Assembly: GCA_013812515.1 (NCBI GenBank)
Contig: JACCTI010000211.1
Coordinates: forward strand, 1 to 15,433
Direction of reading: 5' to 3'
Source: Chthoniobacterales bacterium
Lineage (GTDB): Bacteria; Verrucomicrobiota; Verrucomicrobiia; Chthoniobacterales; UBA10450
DNA length: 15,433 bases
Below the pieces are notes generated by a model that was not told the DNA's origin, made no database searches, and was given only the letters and a program-made list of their open reading frames with translations. Position numbers and translations under genes: made by a program. Positions 1-6,146 of the stretch are shown piece by piece; the first letter of the stretch is position 1, and each line of letters begins with the position of its first letter.

Positions 1-506
1 CGAATCCAGCCGCCCCAGTAAATCTTGTGAAAGAACCAGTTCATAATCACGAGCAGCACGATGACGGCGAGCAATCCGGTGGCTGCTTGCAGATCGAGTG
101 CGGGCACGCTCTCCGTTAATTGGCTCATGATGCCGATCGCGATGAACCAGGTGACGAGCGTCGCGCCAAACGCAATGGCCGCGCCGAGCGCAACCGGGCG
201 GCGGTGTGCTCTCTTTGCGCCAACCATGCTCGCGGTGATGGCGGCGAGAACGAGAATGCATTCGAGCCCTTCGCGAAAGACGAGCACGCCGATATCGAGA
301 AACGCGACCGTGGGGCTGGTGTTCGGACGAGTGGGATCGGGTGTGCCGTGCGCCGTGATTCCCTGCCAGACGAGAACCGCCACGATCGTGAGCATCGCGA
401 GCGTTAAGAGAATCTGAATACCGCGCCGGAAGGAGGGGTTCTTCGAGGAACCAGAAGCTTTGGTTTTCGGGGAAGCAGAAACTTTGGACGGAGCCGGGGA
501 GGCCAT
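1..506 (-). CDS. FTR1-family iron permease, N-terminal part (runs off the left edge)
   Basis: The reverse strand reads from ATG at 506 to the window edge without a stop, giving 168 residues of an incomplete protein. After a Ser/Lys/Pro-rich cytoplasmic tail (about residues 1-28) come a membrane segment (about 30-48) and three further hydrophobic stretches (about 66-90, 105-127, 137-157). Residues 78-82 read Arg-Glu-Gly-Leu-Glu, the REGxE iron-binding signature of the FTR1/EfeU permeases. The following helix ends in an aromatic Asn-Trp-Phe-Phe-His-Lys stretch, also typical of the family. Known members import ferric iron across the cytoplasmic membrane, usually with an oxidase or periplasmic partner. 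No partner gene is visible here. The gene diverges from the gsp operon. No convincing Shine-Dalgarno precedes the ATG. The family call is fairly secure, but the exact substrate is not tested by the sequence. Confidence 0.8.
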   Translation of the reverse strand, partial: MASPAPSKVSASPKTKASGSSKNPSFRRGIQILLTLAMLTIVAVLVWQGITAHGTPDPTRPNTSPTVAFLDIGVLVFREGLECILVLAAITASMVGAKRAHRRPVALGAAIAFGATLVTWFIAIGIMSQLTESVPALDLQAATGLLAVIVLLVIMNWFFHKIYWGGWI

Positions 507-693
507 CGGTTTGACTATAGCTATTCCACGCGCCACGGGAAAAGCGTAACGCATCCGCCGAGAGCCTGCTGCCGTTCGGTTGCGTTTTTTTAGCGCTCGC
601 TTGCGCATTGGCAGAAAGAGAGCCTGCGCCGGTTTCGCCGCCCGCATGCCGCTGCTTGTGTTGTGATTCAGGCGGAGGCCGTTAAGTTTCCCG
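507..693. promoter_or_regulatory. Divergent upstream region of the FTR1 gene and the gsp operon
   Basis: This 187-bp gap is the only place in the window for promoters of the plus-strand gsp operon and the FTR1 gene. It contains a 7-T run (585-591) and TTGCGC at 603-608. I could not find a well-spaced -35/-10 pair in the gspH direction. No Fur-like palindrome was evident. No open frame of note is present. Confidence 0.4.
514..519 (-). promoter_or_regulatory. Possible -10 element of the FTR1 gene
   Basis: The reverse strand reads TATAGT (5/6 match to TATAAT) about 7 bases upstream of the ATG at 506. The TTTCCC at the expected -35 distance (537-542) is a poor match. If this is a real promoter, transcription would begin almost at the start codon and give a leaderless mRNA, which would fit the missing Shine-Dalgarno. 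Weak evidence. Confidence 0.25.
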
Positions 694-1170
694 ATGCGGC
701 GGAAGCCAGAGGCCTTCACTTTGATCGAGATCGCGATCGCGGTCTTCATCATGTTGCTGATGATGATGCTGGCGGTGCCGAGCATGAACGGTCTGATGGC
801 AGACCGGCGGCTGCGCCGTTCGCTCGATGACTTGAATAAGCTCGTCCAGCAGGCCCAAGACCGCAGCGTGGCGGAGCGGCGACCTTACCTGATTGCATGG
901 GAGAAGGGACGCGTAACCTTGCGCCCGGAGGGGCTGAAGAAAGGCGAGAGCGCGGCGCCGGTGGCCACATTGCCGGTGGAGCGCGGCGATGCGTTCACAT
1001 TGAAGTTACCGGCAGCGCTGACTGAAAAACCCGCGGCGGAGTGGGTTTTTTGGCCGACCGGAACATGCGAACCGGCGGTGGTTGAATTCAAAGGGAGGAA
1101 CGGCTCCTGGACCGCAAACTATTCCCCACTGACCGCGCAAGCGGAGCTCTCCATGTATGCGGCGCGGTAG
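694..1170 (+). CDS. gspH: T2SS minor pseudopilin, GspH-like
   Basis: This 158-residue protein has a class III prepilin signal: a short basic leader (residues 1-7), then Phe-Thr-Leu-Ile-Glu at 8-12 with the invariant Glu at +5, followed by a hydrophobic helix to about residue 29. The globular part resembles GspH/FimT-type minor pseudopilins in length and position. Such proteins are cleaved by a prepilin peptidase at the inner membrane and join the tip region of the periplasmic pseudopilus. The residue before the cleavage point is Ala rather than the usual Gly. The gene opens the plus-strand operon, and its last 14 bases overlap gspI. A GGAGG lies 15 bases before the ATG, which is too far to be an ideal ribosome site, but no better start is present. 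Assignment to H rather than another minor pseudopilin rests on size and gene order. Confidence 0.8.
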   Translation: MRRKPEAFTLIEIAIAVFIMLLMMMLAVPSMNGLMADRRLRRSLDDLNKLVQQAQDRSVAERRPYLIAWEKGRVTLRPEGLKKGESAAPVATLPVERGDAFTLKLPAALTEKPAAEWVFWPTGTCEPAVVEFKGRNGSWTANYSPLTAQAELSMYAAR

Positions 1171-1558
1171 CAAAGCTGGCCGGGCCTTTGCGCTTTACGA
1201 AGTGCTGATCGGCCTGACGATTTTCGTCGTCGGAACGCTCGCGATCGGCAGGTCGGTGGAGAATTGCTTGAACGCAAGCGTGCTCACCGCGCAGGAAGAT
1301 CGCGTGCGGCAGATTCTTGCAAATCGCATGGCGGAGATCCAGGCCGCGCCCGGACCGCCGGACGAGACGAAAGAGCTGAAAGTCGCCACCGGCTACGGCC
1401 CCGTGGTTGTGAAACAGCTCAGCGCGCCGGCGGGATTGCAGAACGAAAGGCAGATCGAGCTCGGCGGGATCAGCCAGGTCACGCTCGTAGCCGAGTGGTC
1501 GCGCAATGGCATCGCCCAGTCGCGCAAGGTTGAGTTTTATGTTTACCGCACTGGTTAA
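1157..1558 (+). CDS. gspI: T2SS minor pseudopilin, GspI-like
   Basis: The 133-residue product has a basic leader, an Ala at residue 10, then Phe-Ala-Leu-Tyr-Glu at 11-15 and a hydrophobic helix. This is a prepilin-type processing site with Glu at +5. The length matches GspI (about 120-130 residues), which forms a tip complex with GspJ and GspK on the pseudopilus. The ATG overlaps the end of gspH by 14 bases, with a GGAG at 1143-1146 about 10 bases upstream. The 3' end overlaps gspJ by 20 bases. Order H-I-J-K matches known gsp operons, which supports the letter assignment. A Tyr at the fourth position and Ala at the second of the motif are mild deviations from the common FTLxE form. Confidence 0.78.
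   Translation: MRRGSKAGRAFALYEVLIGLTIFVVGTLAIGRSVENCLNASVLTAQEDRVRQILANRMAEIQAAPGPPDETKELKVATGYGPVVVKQLSAPAGLQNERQIELGGISQVTLVAEWSRNGIAQSRKVEFYVYRTG
1526..1529 (+). promoter_or_regulatory. Shine-Dalgarno that decides the gspJ start
   Basis: AAGG lies 9 bases before the ATG at 1539. It favours that start over the in-frame ATG at 1506, which would add 11 residues to an already adequate prepilin leader. Confidence 0.5.
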
Positions 1559-2168
1559 GCGAACAAAGGCGCGCGCCTTCACGCTGCTCGAGATCACCCT
1601 CGCGCTCCTCATTCTCAGCATGATGTCGCTCGCGATCTATCGGTTCGTGCAGACGAATCTCGCCGCGCTCCGTATTTCTTCTGAAACGAACAAAATCGAT
1701 GGGCAGTATTCCGGCTTCGAAAATATGATCACCGCGCAGTGGCAAAGCCTGCCCAACGGGGTGGGGGCGCTCACCGGTGAGCCTTTGAAACTGAACGAGC
1801 GCTCGCGTGACGAGGTCACATGGACATGCAGCGCCGGGCCCGGTCTTCTCACTCGTTATGCCGCGGGCGAATACCAGGTGAACATGCGCTTGCGTCCGAG
1901 TGCGAACAATAGCGGGCGAATGGAATTGGGCTTTGTGCGCAAAGCGAAAGGTGACAACGAAATCGGGGAAGAGCGGGAGAGCTGGGTGCCGCTTCTGCCC
2001 GATGTCGAGAGTGTGGAAATCCGCTACTTCAGCCCGCGTGTAAATCAGTGGATCGATCGCTGGGCTGACACAGTGACGTTGCCGCGCTTGGTCAAGATCA
2101 AGATCGGGCGCGCGAACAGCGCGATTCCGTGGGAAAGCGTGATCGCGCTGGGCAGAACACCGCTTTAA
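1539..2168 (+). CDS. gspJ: T2SS minor pseudopilin, GspJ-like
   Basis: From ATG 1539 the protein is 209 residues. It has a basic leader of 13 residues, then Phe-Thr-Leu-Leu-Glu at 14-18 and a long hydrophobic helix, so it is a prepilin with Glu at +5 and Ala at -1. The length is normal for GspJ (about 200). The C-terminal half contains Trp-Val-Pro-Leu-Leu followed by a Val-Glu-Ser-Val-Glu-Ile-Arg-Tyr strand, a pattern seen in GspJ proteins. GspJ works with GspI and GspK at the pseudopilus tip. An alternative in-frame ATG at 1506 exists but lies deeper within gspI and lacks a good ribosome site. The stop codon directly abuts the gspK start (0 bp gap), suggesting coupled translation. Confidence 0.82.
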   Translation: MFTALVKRTKARAFTLLEITLALLILSMMSLAIYRFVQTNLAALRISSETNKIDGQYSGFENMITAQWQSLPNGVGALTGEPLKLNERSRDEVTWTCSAGPGLLTRYAAGEYQVNMRLRPSANNSGRMELGFVRKAKGDNEIGEERESWVPLLPDVESVEIRYFSPRVNQWIDRWADTVTLPRLVKIKIGRANSAIPWESVIALGRTPL

Positions 2169-3080
2169 ATGAAACGCCGTTCCTACCAGAAAAAGAACGC
2201 CGGCGCGGCGCTCATGCTGTCGCTTTGGGCGCTCTTTGTCTTGAGCGCGATGGTTATGTCGTGGGCGCTCAACATCGATGCGCGCCTCGCGCTAAACGGG
2301 AACGCCAGTCGCATTATGGAAGCGGAAGCGATGGCATGCTCTGGGAGCGAAATCGCTTTGCATCCGGCCGTGCAACCGGGCTCGCCCGTCTTGCGCGGCG
2401 GCATCAGCCGCACGCAAACTTATGAGGCGCGGATCACCGGCGAAGGTGGCCGGTTAAACCTGAACTGGCTCGTGGCGGGCGAGAACCCCGGTCGCCTCGA
2501 ATTGCTGCGGAAATATCTTGAGACGCAACGCGTGGATCTAAACGAGCGCGACCACATGATCGATTGCTTGCTCGACTGGGTCGACCCTGACAATCTTGTC
2601 CGGCTGAACGGGGCCGAGATTGATGGCGACTATCGTCCGGCCAATACGCTGCTCGCGCGGGTCGACGACCTGAAGCGAGTGCGCGGTTGGGAAGAGTTCA
2701 CCGCACGGCCCGATTGGAGCGCGGATTTCACCGTCAACAGCACCGGTCCGATTGATCTGGCCTGGGCGTCGCGCGAAATGCTCTTGGCGCTTCCCGGCAT
2801 GACCGAGCCCCTCGTTGATCAATTCCTCATGCAGCGCCGCGGACCCGACGGACTCGATGGGACGGAAGACGATGCCGCATTCAAGAGCATCGAAGACGTC
2901 CGGGTTGCACTTGGCTTTTCCACGGAACAGTTTAAACAACTCGCACCGCTCGTGGGCTTCAATGATCAGGTGATTCGCGTCGTCAGCATCGGCAGATCGA
3001 GTGATGTGACGCGCGTCGTGCAAATGGTCGTGCGCAAAAGTGGCAACGTTCCGCAACTGATCACCTGGAAGGAGCTCTGA
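2169..3080 (+). CDS. gspK: T2SS minor pseudopilin, GspK-like
   Basis: The 303-residue product begins with a basic leader (residues 1-10) and a hydrophobic segment (about 12-35) starting Ala-Gly-Ala-Ala-Leu. Like known GspK proteins it lacks the +5 Glu of other pseudopilins. Conserved GspK features follow: Glu-Gly-Gly-Arg-Leu-Asn-Leu-Asn at 82-89, Cys-Leu-Leu-Asp-Trp-Val-Asp-Pro-Asp-Asn at 123-132, and a helix-hairpin-helix-like Ala-Leu-Pro-Gly-Met at 197-201. The size is as expected for the largest minor pseudopilin, which caps the tip in the I-J-K complex. It starts on the base after the gspJ stop, with no strong ribosome site of its own. Its final bases carry an AAGGAG that probably serves the next gene. 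Confidence 0.85.
   Translation: MKRRSYQKKNAGAALMLSLWALFVLSAMVMSWALNIDARLALNGNASRIMEAEAMACSGSEIALHPAVQPGSPVLRGGISRTQTYEARITGEGGRLNLNWLVAGENPGRLELLRKYLETQRVDLNERDHMIDCLLDWVDPDNLVRLNGAEIDGDYRPANTLLARVDDLKRVRGWEEFTARPDWSADFTVNSTGPIDLAWASREMLLALPGMTEPLVDQFLMQRRGPDGLDGTEDDAAFKSIEDVRVALGFSTEQFKQLAPLVGFNDQVIRVVSIGRSSDVTRVVQMVVRKSGNVPQLITWKEL
3069..3074 (+). promoter_or_regulatory. Strong Shine-Dalgarno for the gspL-like gene
   Basis: AAGGAG sits inside the end of gspK. No ATG, GTG or TTG follows at a normal distance in the gspL frame. The nearest candidates are CTG at 3077 (4-base overlap with the gspK stop) and ATC at 3083. TTG at 3113 is 38 bases away. This questions the first start that an automatic caller would choose. 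Confidence 0.55.
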
Positions 3081-4321
3081 GTATCCAAACCGCAGCCGCA
3101 TCACCGGTCTTTTTGCTTCCCGGCGCGCAAGGCTGGAAGGTCGTGCGCCACGGCGAAAACAACGACGCGTGGGACGTTCGTGGCGCGGCGACTCTGGACG
3201 AGGTCGCCCCTATGCTGAACGGCACGCGCGACCTCGTGCTGGGATTGCCCGTGAATGCCGTGCTCGCGCAACGCCTGCGATTGCCGACCGCCGAACCGGC
3301 GGAGTTTGCCGAAATGGTGCGGATTCAGATCGAAAAGGCGCTGCCGTATTCCGCCGAAGAAGTCACAACCGACTTCGAAGTGATCGAGCAGACGGCGGAG
3401 GGGAGCGTGGTTTGCGCGGTCGCGGTCCACAACCAAAAGCTCTCCGAGCTGGCCGCGCCGCTGCTCTCGCGCGGCATCATTCCGCGGCAAGTGACGGTTT
3501 ATGCCGCGCAGCGCGCCGCCACGCACGCGGCTGCCGGTCGCGCCTTCCTGATTTATCCGGAGAATGACACGCTGGTCTGCGCGATCAGCGAGGAAGGGAA
3601 AGTGGGATTCACGCGTTCGCTGGAAGACGCGGATGCGAACCGGCTGGAGCGTGATCTCCCACAGCTTGCTTTGAGTGCCGAGATGCAGGGAATCAACACT
3701 TCGTTCCCGGTCGTACTGCTCGACGAAAGTCTGTTCGGCCTGCGCGAAACCGTCCAGGGCCTCTTCGCCAGTAGAGCCGACTTGATCGCAGTCGAGGCGC
3801 CGCCGGCGACCACCAAGTTGAACCTCCTGCCGGAGAGCTGGCGTCAGCGACGCGCGGACCTCGTTAGACTGGCGGAATGGAAAAGACGGATTATCTGGGC
3901 CGGAGCGGCTTACGGTGCATTGTTTCTCCTCTTTTTTATCTTCCTGACGATCCTCCGGTTAGAGGTCGGCCGTCTCGACAGTCGCATCGCGCGCGATGAA
4001 CCTGATATCTCTTTCGTAAAGAAAACCGAGACGCAATGGAAAGCGCTCGCGCCAGCCATCGATCCGCATTTTTATCCGATCGAGGTTCTGCTTCATCTCT
4101 TCGAAAGTTTGCCTTCTGCCGATGTGCGGATTACCGCCTTTAACCAATCAGCGCGACAGGTGCAGGTGGACGGCGAGGCCAACAGTGCAGCGCTCGCCTA
4201 TCAATTTGCCGATGCGGTGAAAAAGAACGCGGAGCTGAAGACGTTCCAATTTGAAATGGCCGCGCCACGAATTCTGACGAACAATCACGCGCAATTCCGG
4301 CTGGAGGGAAAACCGAAATGA
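3077..4321 (+). CDS. gspL: T2SS platform protein, GspL-like (PilM/PilN-type architecture)
   Basis: The open frame continues upstream of TTG 3113 to the gspK stop. I placed the start at CTG 3077, which overlaps the gspK stop as CTGA and restores a first beta strand (Pro-Val-Phe-Leu-Leu-Pro). From there the protein is 414 residues; TTG 3113 gives 402. In TTG numbering, residues 1-225 form an actin-like PilM/GspL cytoplasmic domain (Leu-Gly-Leu-Pro at 43-46; Gln-Ile-Glu-Lys-Ala-Leu-Pro-Tyr at 72-79). A PilN-like Asn-Leu-Leu-Pro-Glu-Ser-Trp (237-243) and one membrane helix (about 259-280) follow, then a periplasmic ferredoxin-like domain. GspL links the ATPase GspE to GspM in the inner membrane. 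It overlaps the next gene by 4 bases (ATGA). The function is secure, the start uncertain. Confidence 0.78.
   Translation: MSIQTAAASPVFLLPGAQGWKVVRHGENNDAWDVRGAATLDEVAPMLNGTRDLVLGLPVNAVLAQRLRLPTAEPAEFAEMVRIQIEKALPYSAEEVTTDFEVIEQTAEGSVVCAVAVHNQKLSELAAPLLSRGIIPRQVTVYAAQRAATHAAAGRAFLIYPENDTLVCAISEEGKVGFTRSLEDADANRLERDLPQLALSAEMQGINTSFPVVLLDESLFGLRETVQGLFASRADLIAVEAPPATTKLNLLPESWRQRRADLVRLAEWKRRIIWAGAAYGALFLLFFIFLTILRLEVGRLDSRIARDEPDISFVKKTETQWKALAPAIDPHFYPIEVLLHLFESLPSADVRITAFNQSARQVQVDGEANSAALAYQFADAVKKNAELKTFQFEMAAPRILTNNHAQFRLEGKPK
4303..4308 (+). promoter_or_regulatory. Shine-Dalgarno of gspM
   Basis: GGAGGG lies 9 bases before ATG 4318 and 12 before the second in-frame ATG at 4321, favouring the first. 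Confidence 0.5.
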
Positions 4322-4860
4322 TGCCCGCCTGGTTTGAGAGAATGAATCCGCGCGAGCGCATCCTTTCGCTCATCATTGCCGGAGTGCTTTTCCTTCTCTT
4401 GAACCTGTTTATCTGGGGGAAGCTTCTCGATTCCATGCGCAAAACGCGCGCTGAGCTGGCGGTGCGGAAATCGACTCGCGCCCAACAGGTGGTTTACCTT
4501 CGCGAGAAGGAGGTGTGGGAGAAGCGCGATGCCTGGCTCCAGAAGTTCCAGCCGTCGCTGAAGAGTCCGGTGGAAGCTTCCACGCTGCTGGACCAGATCA
4601 AGGACGCGGCCGCGAAACAGAACATCGTGATCGAAAATCCTGCGATCGGCTCGAGTGAAGCGACTCCCCATTACCAGGCGGTCTTCGCCTCCGTCGAAAC
4701 AAAGAGCCCTTGGCCGCCGCTCGTCCATTTTCTTTACGACGTGCAGCAGCCCGAATCTTTTGTAGCTTTCGAAAGCGTGAATCTCGCCATCGACACGGCT
4801 GATCCGACGATGATGCGTGGCAAGTTGAAAATTGCCCGCTGGTTTGCGCCGAAAAAATAA
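4318..4860 (+). CDS. gspM: T2SS platform protein, GspM/PilO-like
   Basis: The 180-residue bitopic protein has a short cytoplasmic N-terminus with Asn-Pro-Arg-Glu-Arg (residues 10-14), one membrane helix (about 15-33), and a charged coiled-coil stretch (about 40-75). A small alpha/beta periplasmic domain ends in a Val-His-Phe-Leu-Tyr-Asp motif near residue 136-141. This is the layout of GspM and PilO, which dimerise and bind GspL/PilN. The position directly after gspL supports GspM. The start overlaps the gspL stop by 4 bases (ATGA), a classic coupling arrangement. Sequence conservation in this family is low, so the call leans on topology and context. A PilO-type label would be equally defensible. 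Confidence 0.75.
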   Translation: MMPAWFERMNPRERILSLIIAGVLFLLLNLFIWGKLLDSMRKTRAELAVRKSTRAQQVVYLREKEVWEKRDAWLQKFQPSLKSPVEASTLLDQIKDAAAKQNIVIENPAIGSSEATPHYQAVFASVETKSPWPPLVHFLYDVQQPESFVAFESVNLAIDTADPTMMRGKLKIARWFAPKK

Positions 4861-4861
4861 A

Positions 4862-5518
4862 ATGAAAACGCTCTTCTCTTCTGTGGTGTTGGCGGCGGCT
4901 GCGATGCACGTCGGGGCTGCGGCCGACAATCTCCCGAATGCAAACCCCTTCGCACGCTACGAAGCGATGATGAACAAATCCCCTTTCGCTGTGGCCACGG
5001 CCGTTGCTCCGCCGGTCGCCGCTCCTAATTTCGCGAAGGATCTCTATATCGCGAACGCCGCGCGTTTCGTTGACGAAGGGGTCGTGACTTTGACTTCGGG
5101 CACCGACAAGAACCTGAAGGAATATCTCAGCACGAAAGGACCAAATTCGAACGGCTACAGCGTTTCGAATATCGAATGGTCGGACCGCGTCGGGCAGACC
5201 AGGGTGACGATTTTGAAGGATGGCCAATTTGCCACGCTCACCTTCAACCAGGCGTTGATCACGCAGCCCATCGCCGGTCAGCAACCGCCGCTTCCCGGAA
5301 TGCCGTCAGTCCCGGGGCAGATCGCTCAGCAGCCTCCCTTCCCCAACAACAGCGGCGTCGTGGCTCCGAATCTCTTTCCGAATCCACCGATCAGACCCGC
5401 GCCCATTCCCACTTTGCCGACTCCGCCGCCACGAATTCGCGGCGTTATCCAACGGCCTGCGGTTGCGATGCCGACGCCAGTGCCGGAACCGCAGTCGTCA
5501 GACGAGGAGGATGAATAA
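4862..5518 (+). CDS. Secreted Pro-rich protein at the end of the gsp operon, possibly GspC/PilP-like
   Basis: I do not recognise this 218-residue protein with certainty. It has a signal peptide (residues 1-21, Ala-rich, ending Gly-Ala-Ala-Ala). A compact domain follows at about 55-135 (Leu-Tyr-Ile-Ala-Asn near 60; Ile-Glu-Trp-Ser-Asp near 111; Val-Thr-Ile-Leu-Lys-Asp-Gly-Gln-Phe-Ala-Thr-Leu-Thr-Phe near 122-135). Then comes a long Pro-rich linker and an acidic tail of Ser-Ser followed by Asp and Glu residues. The small beta domain with a final 'V-x-I-x-x-G-x-x-x-x-L' strand recalls the homology regions of GspC or PilP, which bridge platform and secretin, but this is a resemblance only. It starts 1 base after the gspM stop and is surely co-transcribed. 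A longer frame from ATG 4832 would destroy the signal peptide. No GspC gene is otherwise present, which makes this the natural candidate. Confidence 0.7.
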   Translation: MKTLFSSVVLAAAAMHVGAAADNLPNANPFARYEAMMNKSPFAVATAVAPPVAAPNFAKDLYIANAARFVDEGVVTLTSGTDKNLKEYLSTKGPNSNGYSVSNIEWSDRVGQTRVTILKDGQFATLTFNQALITQPIAGQQPPLPGMPSVPGQIAQQPPFPNNSGVVAPNLFPNPPIRPAPIPTLPTPPPRIRGVIQRPAVAMPTPVPEPQSSDEEDE

Positions 5519-5714
5519 GCTGGCGCGGAACCATAGCCGCGGGCGTTGACCGCGGCGGCAGGGACGCGCTGCCATTCACCTAAAGAGCGCGAACCGGCGC
5601 CTCCCGGCAATCAGGGTCGACGTCCTTGGCTACAACTTCGCGCAGCAACAACCATCGCGGATGGCCCGCCGCTACAACTCGCGTGCTGAACCGGAAATCA
5701 CTTCGGCCGATGCT
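5519..5714. other. Convergent intergenic region with hairpins and repeat-like motifs
   Basis: The gene-free stretch between the two facing gsp operons holds a perfect 7-bp stem at 5536-5542/5550-5556 (GCCGCGG...CCGCGGC). A 5-bp stem at 5557-5561/5569-5573 follows immediately, and another at 5652-5656/5660-5664 (CCATC GCG GATGG). GCTACAACT occurs twice as a direct repeat (5629-5637 and 5671-5679). A related GGCTATGGTTC form lies on the opposite strand at about 5527-5537. No T-run follows the stems, so simple intrinsic termination is not shown. No credible gene was seen: the 84-residue plus-strand frame starting at 5661 is mostly antisense to gspG. Confidence 0.5.
5536..5573. terminator. Double hairpin after the plus-strand gsp operon
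   Basis: Two adjacent GC-rich stems of 7 bp and 5 bp, each with a 7-base loop, begin 17 bases after the stop at 5518. The position suits a transcription end point for the plus-strand operon, but the U-tract of a standard intrinsic terminator is missing. It may instead be an mRNA-stabilising or repeat-derived structure. Confidence 0.35.
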
Positions 5715-6137
5715 TTAGTTGCCCCAGTTATCATCGGCTGTCTCGGCCTTCCGGTCCTGACCGGCAGAATACAGGTCGAAGCCGCTCGGGTTCTTTCGCC
5801 CTGGCGAGAGGTAGACGTAATTGTTGCTCCACGGATCCTGGGGCAGCTCCTTGAAAAGCTGATACCAGCGGGTCGGTTTGGGATCGCTTTCGGGCGGCGT
5901 CACCAGCGCCTGTAATCCCTGCTCCGTGGTCGGCACAAAGCCGTTCACGCTTTCGTAAAGCTTCAGTTGCGTGGAGATCGCCTGAATATCCGCGCGCACG
6001 CGCATGTCCTTCGCGACTCCCGTCGTATTGCCCAGCTTCGAAACCGCGACCCCGAGGATGATCACGATGATGCCGACGACGAGCATGATCTCGAGGAGCG
6101 TGAAAGCGGATTGTTTGTTCTGGCGGTGCAGTCTCAT
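5715..6137 (-). CDS. gspG: T2SS major pseudopilin GspG
   Basis: This is the clearest secretion gene here. The 140-residue protein has a basic leader, then Phe-Thr-Leu-Leu-Glu at 12-16 and a hydrophobic helix. The diagnostic GspG blocks follow: Pro-Thr-Thr-Glu-Gln-Gly-Leu-Gln-Ala-Leu at 69-78, Gln-Asp-Pro-Trp-Ser-Asn-Asn-Tyr at 100-107, Pro-Gly at 112-113, and Asp-Leu-Tyr-Ser-Ala-Gly-Gln-Asp at 121-128 leading into the acidic C-terminal loop that binds calcium in known GspG proteins. It polymerises into the pseudopilus that drives secretion. The length is standard. The residue at -1 of the processing site is Ala, not Gly. It is the last gene of the minus-strand operon, 7 bp after the unknown secreted gene, and its AGGAG ribosome site overlaps that gene's stop. 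Its separation from gspH-K on the opposite strand is unusual. Confidence 0.95.
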   Translation of the reverse strand: MRLHRQNKQSAFTLLEIMLVVGIIVIILGVAVSKLGNTTGVAKDMRVRADIQAISTQLKLYESVNGFVPTTEQGLQALVTPPESDPKPTRWYQLFKELPQDPWSNNYVYLSPGRKNPSGFDLYSAGQDRKAETADDNWGN

Positions 6138-6141
6138 ATAA

Positions 6142-6146
6142 CTCCT
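6142..6146 (-). promoter_or_regulatory. Shine-Dalgarno of gspG, overlapping the upstream stop codon
   Basis: The reverse strand reads TTAGGAGTTATATG. AGGAG stands 4 bases before the gspG ATG (6137) and shares its first two bases with the TAG stop (6147-6145) of the preceding gene. This points to translational coupling and fixes the gspG start. Confidence 0.65.

Noticed and set aside
61..417. Two forward open frames opposite the FTR1 gene
   Set aside because: The reverse strand carries the REGLE motif and membrane helices. The forward translations look like antisense.
585..591. T-run as an intrinsic terminator
   Set aside because: No stable stem precedes it and no forward-strand gene ends upstream. 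It lies in a divergent promoter gap.
729..740. GCGATCGC palindrome as a HIP1-type repeat
   Set aside because: Seen only about three times (also near 7977 and 12628), which is not striking in DNA this GC-rich and full of GATCG/CGATC words.
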